This document shows positions 3,977 through 6,872 of a stretch of DNA of 6,872 nucleotides, piece after piece; the stretch's first letter is position 1, and each line of letters begins with the position of its first letter. The position numbers were made by a program, and so were the translations under genes. The stretch spans positions 1 to 6,872 of the forward strand of contig CACXCQ010000110.1 in the NCBI GenBank assembly GCA_902766185.1. Direction: 5' to 3'. The stretch comes from an uncultured Eubacteriales bacterium. Lineage in GTDB: Bacteria > Bacillota > Clostridia > Peptostreptococcales > Anaerovoracaceae. A model generated the notes under the pieces. That model made no database searches. It was given only the letters and a program-made list of their open reading frames with translations, and was not told where the DNA came from.

Positions 3977-5644
3977 TTACGCTTCGATTCCCTTCTCGGC
4001 AATGATGTCCGCCCGGACTCTTCCCGGACACCGCATCAAAACGTCGCCGGCTTCGATGCCTTCCCCGTCGCTCAGCGCGATCACCTTCTGCCGTACCTCC
4101 TCCGCCAGTCCCCGCAGTTCAGACAGCGCAACAGGGCGGTCGCTGCGGACCGGAAGAAGCAGATCGCTTTTTCCCGGCCTCCGGACCCGGATCGTGGTCG
4201 TCAGGATCCGCCGGGGATCAGTCATCTCCTGGATCGCAAAGGCTGCACCTCTGGGGCATCCGTTGCCCGTGGTGATCATTCCGTGGTCCGCTGCGTCAGG
4301 GGTCTGGCCGCTCGCCGCCGCCATGCCCTTCCCCTGGCAACCCGGTATGCCCTTCCCCTGGCAACCCGGTACGACCTTCACCTGGCAGCCCTTCGGGCAA
4401 AGGGTGCAGGTCACGCTTCCCTCCTCCGGCATGCCTTTGCGGGCGGCGTTGTGAGGATTCTTTTCCCATTTTATCAAGTCGGCCTCTGCCTGCCTGGATG
4501 CGGAACCACCCGCGCGCTGCCGCTGCGCGTACGCTGCGGCGTTTTTCCCCGCCGTCTCTGCCTGTTCGGACACAAAATCCGCCAGGTCCATCACCGCCCT
4601 GCAGTTGCCGCAGGCAAAGATGCCCGGCACGCTGGTCTGCAGATATTGATCCGTCATGGTCCCGTTGGTCACAGGATCCAGTGCGATCTGCGCGGTCTTT
4701 GCCACTTCGTTTTCCGGGATCAGTCCCACGGACAGGATCAATGTGTCGCAGTCGACCCTGCGCTGGGTGCCGGGGATGGGCTGCAGCTGTTCATCCACCG
4801 CGGAAAGTTCCACCGCCTCCAGCCTGCCTTTGCCGTAGATGTTGGAGACCGTTGTCCGAAGATGGAGGGGAATGTCGTAGTCGAACAGACACTGCCGGAC
4901 GTTGCGCGCAAGGCCCGACGGCTGCTGCATGACCTCCGCCACGCAGATCACTTCCGCCCCCTCCAGGGTCAGCCGCCTGGCCATGATCAGGCCGATGTCC
5001 CCGGAACCCAGGATCACGACCCGCCGGCCCACCATCAGGTTCTTCCGGTTGATCAGGTTCTGGGCAACTCCTGCGGTGTATATCCCCGCCGGCCGGGTCC
5101 CCGGAATGGAAAGCATTCCCCGGGTCCGCTCCCGGCAGCCCGTGGCCAGCACGATGGCACCTGCCTGGATATCCGCCAGTCCCTCCCGGCTCACGGCAGT
5201 CAACCGGAAGGAAGCGCCTCCCGGTTCCGCGGCTCCTTCAGGTTCCGCGGCTCCTTTGGAGTCCGCATCGATGCGCCGGATCTCCGTGACCATGCATCCC
5301 GTTCGGATCTCCACCCCGGCTTCGAAGGTCTTTTGGATCTCGATCCCGGCATACTCCGGTCCGGACAGCTGCGCGCCGTAGCGCACGATGCCGAACCCAT
5401 CGTGGACGCACTGGTTCAGGATCCCCCCGGGGATCTCCTCCCGTTCCAGCACCGCCACCCGGGCCGCTGAAGACTGCCCCGGCGCGCCGGTTTCCTGCGC
5501 GCCGGTTTCCGACCGCTTCTCCGCTGCGCCTTCGATCACTGCCGACAGCTTCTCCGCCGCCGCGGCTGCCGCGGACAATCCTCCGGGACCGGCCCCGATG
5601 ACCACCACATCGTATTCCATTGTCGCGTTTTGGTTTTGCTTCAT
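3977..5644 (-). CDS. FAD/NAD(P)-dependent oxidoreductase fused to a C-terminal DUF1667 domain
   Basis: The 555-residue protein has two parts. Residues 9-~372 form a thioredoxin-reductase-like two-dinucleotide-binding flavoprotein: FAD motif VVVIGAGPGG (13-22), GGILNQCVHDGFG (73-85), GCRERTRG (169-176), NAD(P) motif VVILGSGDIG (209-218), and C-terminal GIFACGN (341-347). This is the family I associate with GlpA-like dehydrogenases in clostridia. Residues ~405-555 are a DUF1667 domain with CTLCPKGC (C413, C416, C420) and GNGCPRG (C463), a likely metal or Fe-S site. To my knowledge these are usually two separate genes, so this is a fusion with a low-complexity linker (375-405). In-frame tandem repeats expand loops at about 46-56, 129-145 and 419-441. 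It starts 10 nt after the GlpA-like stop, with a weak RBS that suggests coupling. A role as electron-transfer partner of that enzyme is inferred. A start at M9 has no better RBS. Confidence 0.93.
   Translation of the reverse strand: MKQNQNATMEYDVVVIGAGPGGLSAAAAAAEKLSAVIEGAAEKRSETGAQETGAPGQSSAARVAVLEREEIPGGILNQCVHDGFGIVRYGAQLSGPEYAGIEIQKTFEAGVEIRTGCMVTEIRRIDADSKGAAEPEGAAEPGGASFRLTAVSREGLADIQAGAIVLATGCRERTRGMLSIPGTRPAGIYTAGVAQNLINRKNLMVGRRVVILGSGDIGLIMARRLTLEGAEVICVAEVMQQPSGLARNVRQCLFDYDIPLHLRTTVSNIYGKGRLEAVELSAVDEQLQPIPGTQRRVDCDTLILSVGLIPENEVAKTAQIALDPVTNGTMTDQYLQTSVPGIFACGNCRAVMDLADFVSEQAETAGKNAAAYAQRQRAGGSASRQAEADLIKWEKNPHNAARKGMPEEGSVTCTLCPKGCQVKVVPGCQGKGIPGCQGKGMAAASGQTPDAADHGMITTGNGCPRGAAFAIQEMTDPRRILTTTIRVRRPGKSDLLLPVRSDRPVALSELRGLAEEVRQKVIALSDGEGIEAGDVLMRCPGRVRADIIAEKGIEA
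4323..4394 (-). repeat. Three in-frame 24-bp tandem repeats encoding a cysteine octapeptide
   Basis: Two identical 24-bp units (4323-4346 and 4347-4370) adjoin a diverged third (4371-4394). In the protein they read GCQVKVVP, GCQGKGIP and GCQGKGMA. C420 of the DUF1667 motif CTLCPKGC is thus repeated as C428 and C436 at exact eight-residue spacing. The identity of two copies points to a recent duplication. Confidence 0.92.
5223..5256 (-). repeat. 18-bp-period in-frame duplication encoding GAAEPE/GAAEPG
   Basis: A 16-nt block is identical at 5223-5238 and 5241-5256. It lies in the loop after IRRIDADSK in the FAD oxidoreductase part (about residues 131-142) and adds an alanine/glutamate/proline-rich insertion without breaking the frame. 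Confidence 0.85.
5482..5510 (-). repeat. 15-bp-period in-frame duplication encoding ETGAQ/ETGAP
   Basis: GCGCGCCGGTTTCC occurs at 5482-5495 and again at 5497-5510. It lies in a low-complexity stretch of about 28 residues between the FAD-binding helix and the following VAVLERE strand, where the family normally has only a short turn. Confidence 0.85.
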
Positions 5645-5654
5645 CGCTCGTTTC

Positions 5655-6872
5655 TCACTTCACCCTTCCGGCAAACAGTTCGCTTCCCGGATCGCGATAC
5701 CGGATCTCCTCCGGATCCACGCCGTATTCCTCCGCCAGCATCTGCGCGATGCGGGGCAGGCAGTAGCCGCCGTTGCACCGGCCAGTGGTCGCCCACGCCC
5801 GGTACTTGATGGCGGATACGCTGCGGGCGCCCAGGGGGTTCTCGATGGCTTCCCGGATCTCCCGCTTCGTGATTCTCTGGCAACGGCAGATGATCTCGCC
5901 GTAATCCGGATCTGCGGCGATCAGTTTCGCCTGCTCCTCCGGACTCTGCTCGCGGAATCGCAGGATCCCTCGGCGCCTTCCGCAGAAATCTTCCCGCTCA
6001 TTAAGGCCGCGCACACGCCCTGCGCCTTCGTCTTCCGTTCCTTCCGCACAGCCGCCCGCCTCCATCTCCCCGATCATCCGGCAGATCCTCCGGGCGATGG
6101 GTACCGAAGCCGTAAGCCCTGGAGACTCGATGCCCACCAGATCGATCAGCCCCGGAACATCCTCCTCCGCCCGGATCACGAAGTCATGGTAGCCGCCCTC
6201 TCCCGGAGGCGTCAGCTTCGGCCGGACGCCGCTGTAGTTTCCGATGGGACGAAGCCGGGCCCGGACCGCATCGCGCGCATCCCGCCCCGCGTCCTTTCCG
6301 TTCCCTTCCAGCCCCAAAAGCTGGCCGGCCTGCCGCATCAGCTCATCCATCACTTCCCGGGTGCAGGCGTAGTCCTCCCGGGCGCCATCGGGTGCGGCCT
6401 GCCCCGCATCGCCGGCATCCGGGCCGTCAGCAATACCGTCATCCGGGCCGTCAGCAATACCGGCATCCGGGCCGTCATCCAGATACTCCGCGCTGGGTCC
6501 GATGAGAACATTGCCTTCGATGGTGGGCGTCAGATGCACGCCGAGCCCTCCGGCACCTTTGCGGGGAACGGGATAGAGGGGCATAGCCAGTTCCTGCTTG
6601 TCCAGAACGAAATATTCTCCCCGGCAGGGATAGATCCGGTAGCGGTCCGCCCCGGCCATGGCCGCGATCCGGTCCGCCTGCAGGCCCGCGCAGTTGATCA
6701 GATACCGGCAGCGGAATTCCATTCCCACAGTCTCCGGCGCTCCCGGCGCCTTCGGTGCTCCTGCCGTCTCAATGACGAACCGGGCACCGGCCGGCTCCTT
6801 TTCGTCCATTGTCTCTGTTGCTTCTGTTACCTCTGTCCGGATCCCGGTGACCTCCGTGTTCAGGTAAAACTC
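5655..6872 (-). CDS. GlpA-like FAD-dependent oxidoreductase with C-terminal BFD-type [2Fe-2S] domain (N-terminus outside window)
   Basis: The visible 405 residues are the C-terminal majority of the protein; the frame stays open to the right edge, so the FAD-binding N-terminus is outside. The first ~300 residues belong to the DAO superfamily (glycerol-3-phosphate or L-2-hydroxyglutarate dehydrogenase type). They show LINCAGLQAD, the block GLGVHLTPTIEGNVLIGPSAE, GNYSGVRPKL and LVGIESPGLTASVPIA. Residues C329-x-C331 and C366-x4-C371 (ICRCQ...GRCNGGYC) form a bacterioferritin-associated-ferredoxin-like [2Fe-2S] domain. A likely role is oxidation of a hydroxylated substrate, with electrons passed to the coupled flavoprotein whose ATG lies 10 nt after this stop. 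Glycerol 3-phosphate is the best guess. Loops carry in-frame tandem repeats (6416-6480 and 6736-6762) and other low-complexity insertions, including a long charged linker before the [2Fe-2S] domain. Confidence 0.9.
   Translation of the reverse strand, partial: EFYLNTEVTGIRTEVTEATETMDEKEPAGARFVIETAGAPKAPGAPETVGMEFRCRYLINCAGLQADRIAAMAGADRYRIYPCRGEYFVLDKQELAMPLYPVPRKGAGGLGVHLTPTIEGNVLIGPSAEYLDDGPDAGIADGPDDGIADGPDAGDAGQAAPDGAREDYACTREVMDELMRQAGQLLGLEGNGKDAGRDARDAVRARLRPIGNYSGVRPKLTPPGEGGYHDFVIRAEEDVPGLIDLVGIESPGLTASVPIARRICRMIGEMEAGGCAEGTEDEGAGRVRGLNEREDFCGRRRGILRFREQSPEEQAKLIAADPDYGEIICRCQRITKREIREAIENPLGARSVSAIKYRAWATTGRCNGGYCLPRIAQMLAEEYGVDPEEIRYRDPGSELFAGRVK
6416..6480 (-). repeat. 24-bp-period in-frame tandem repeat encoding Asp/Gly/Pro-rich octapeptides
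   Basis: A 22-nt block is identical at 6416-6437 and 6440-6461, and a partial third copy begins at 6464. The encoded stretch alternates DGPDAGIA, DGPDDGIA and DGPDAGDA. It follows IGPSAEYLD in the GlpA-like protein, a surface-loop position. The period equals that of the cysteine repeat in the next gene, though the sequence is unrelated. Confidence 0.9.
6736..6762 (-). repeat. 9-bp-period repeat encoding GAP/KAP/GAP
   Basis: Three related 9-nt units (6736-6744, 6745-6753, 6754-6762) encode an alanine/proline-rich insert AGAPKAPGAPE in the GlpA-like protein, just before the strand leading to YLINCAG. The units are diverged, so this one may be older than the others. Confidence 0.7.

Noticed and set aside
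4283..5470. 395-codon plus-strand open frame
   Set aside because: It is antisense to the flavoprotein/DUF1667 gene, rich in Arg, His and Pro as expected of a GC-rich shadow frame, and has no family motifs. The minus-strand product carries clear FAD and NAD signatures.

Overview
The window reads as chromosome of a fairly GC-rich anaerobic member of the Bacillota, most likely a clostridial lineage. The signs are strong GGAGG-type ribosome binding sites, sigma-A-like promoters, a zinc-type L31, and a GlpA-like flavoprotein followed by a thioredoxin-reductase-like flavoprotein and a DUF1667 domain, a set I associate with clostridia. No phage, plasmid, transposase, CRISPR or RNA gene was seen. The genus cannot be fixed from this sequence.

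Layout, left to right. Positions 1-506 (minus) hold the N-terminal part of a [4Fe-4S]/GltD-like flavoprotein that runs off the left edge. A 129-residue protein of unknown function (508-897, minus) lies one base upstream of it, in the same transcription unit, with a promoter near 939-967. rpmE (ribosomal protein L31; 1057-1254, minus) is a single-gene unit with its own promoter and terminator. A doubtful small ORF or gene remnant (1405-1644, minus) lies back to back with a nitroreductase (1700-2242, plus), whose promoter region carries inverted repeats.

The nitroreductase converges on an NSS-family sodium-coupled transporter (2493-3830, minus). The 250 bp between them hold two tandem copies of a roughly 68-bp imperfect palindrome and a bidirectional terminator. 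Upstream of the transporter, also on the minus strand, is a two-gene flavoprotein operon. Its first gene is a GlpA-like FAD oxidoreductase with a BFD-type [2Fe-2S] domain (5655-6872, N-terminus outside the window). Its second is a 555-residue FAD/NAD oxidoreductase fused to a DUF1667 domain (3977-5644).

The operon probably forms one redox complex. The GlpA-like subunit would oxidise a 2-hydroxyacid or polyol phosphate such as glycerol 3-phosphate, and the partner would pass electrons between FAD, NAD(P) and metal centres. The most unusual features are the DUF1667 fusion, and in-frame short tandem duplications scattered through loops of both proteins. One of these duplications triplicates a cysteine-containing octapeptide next to the DUF1667 cysteine motif. 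The function of DUF1667 is not known to me, so the operon is the best candidate here for under-described biology. Nothing in the window clearly marks a wholly new system.
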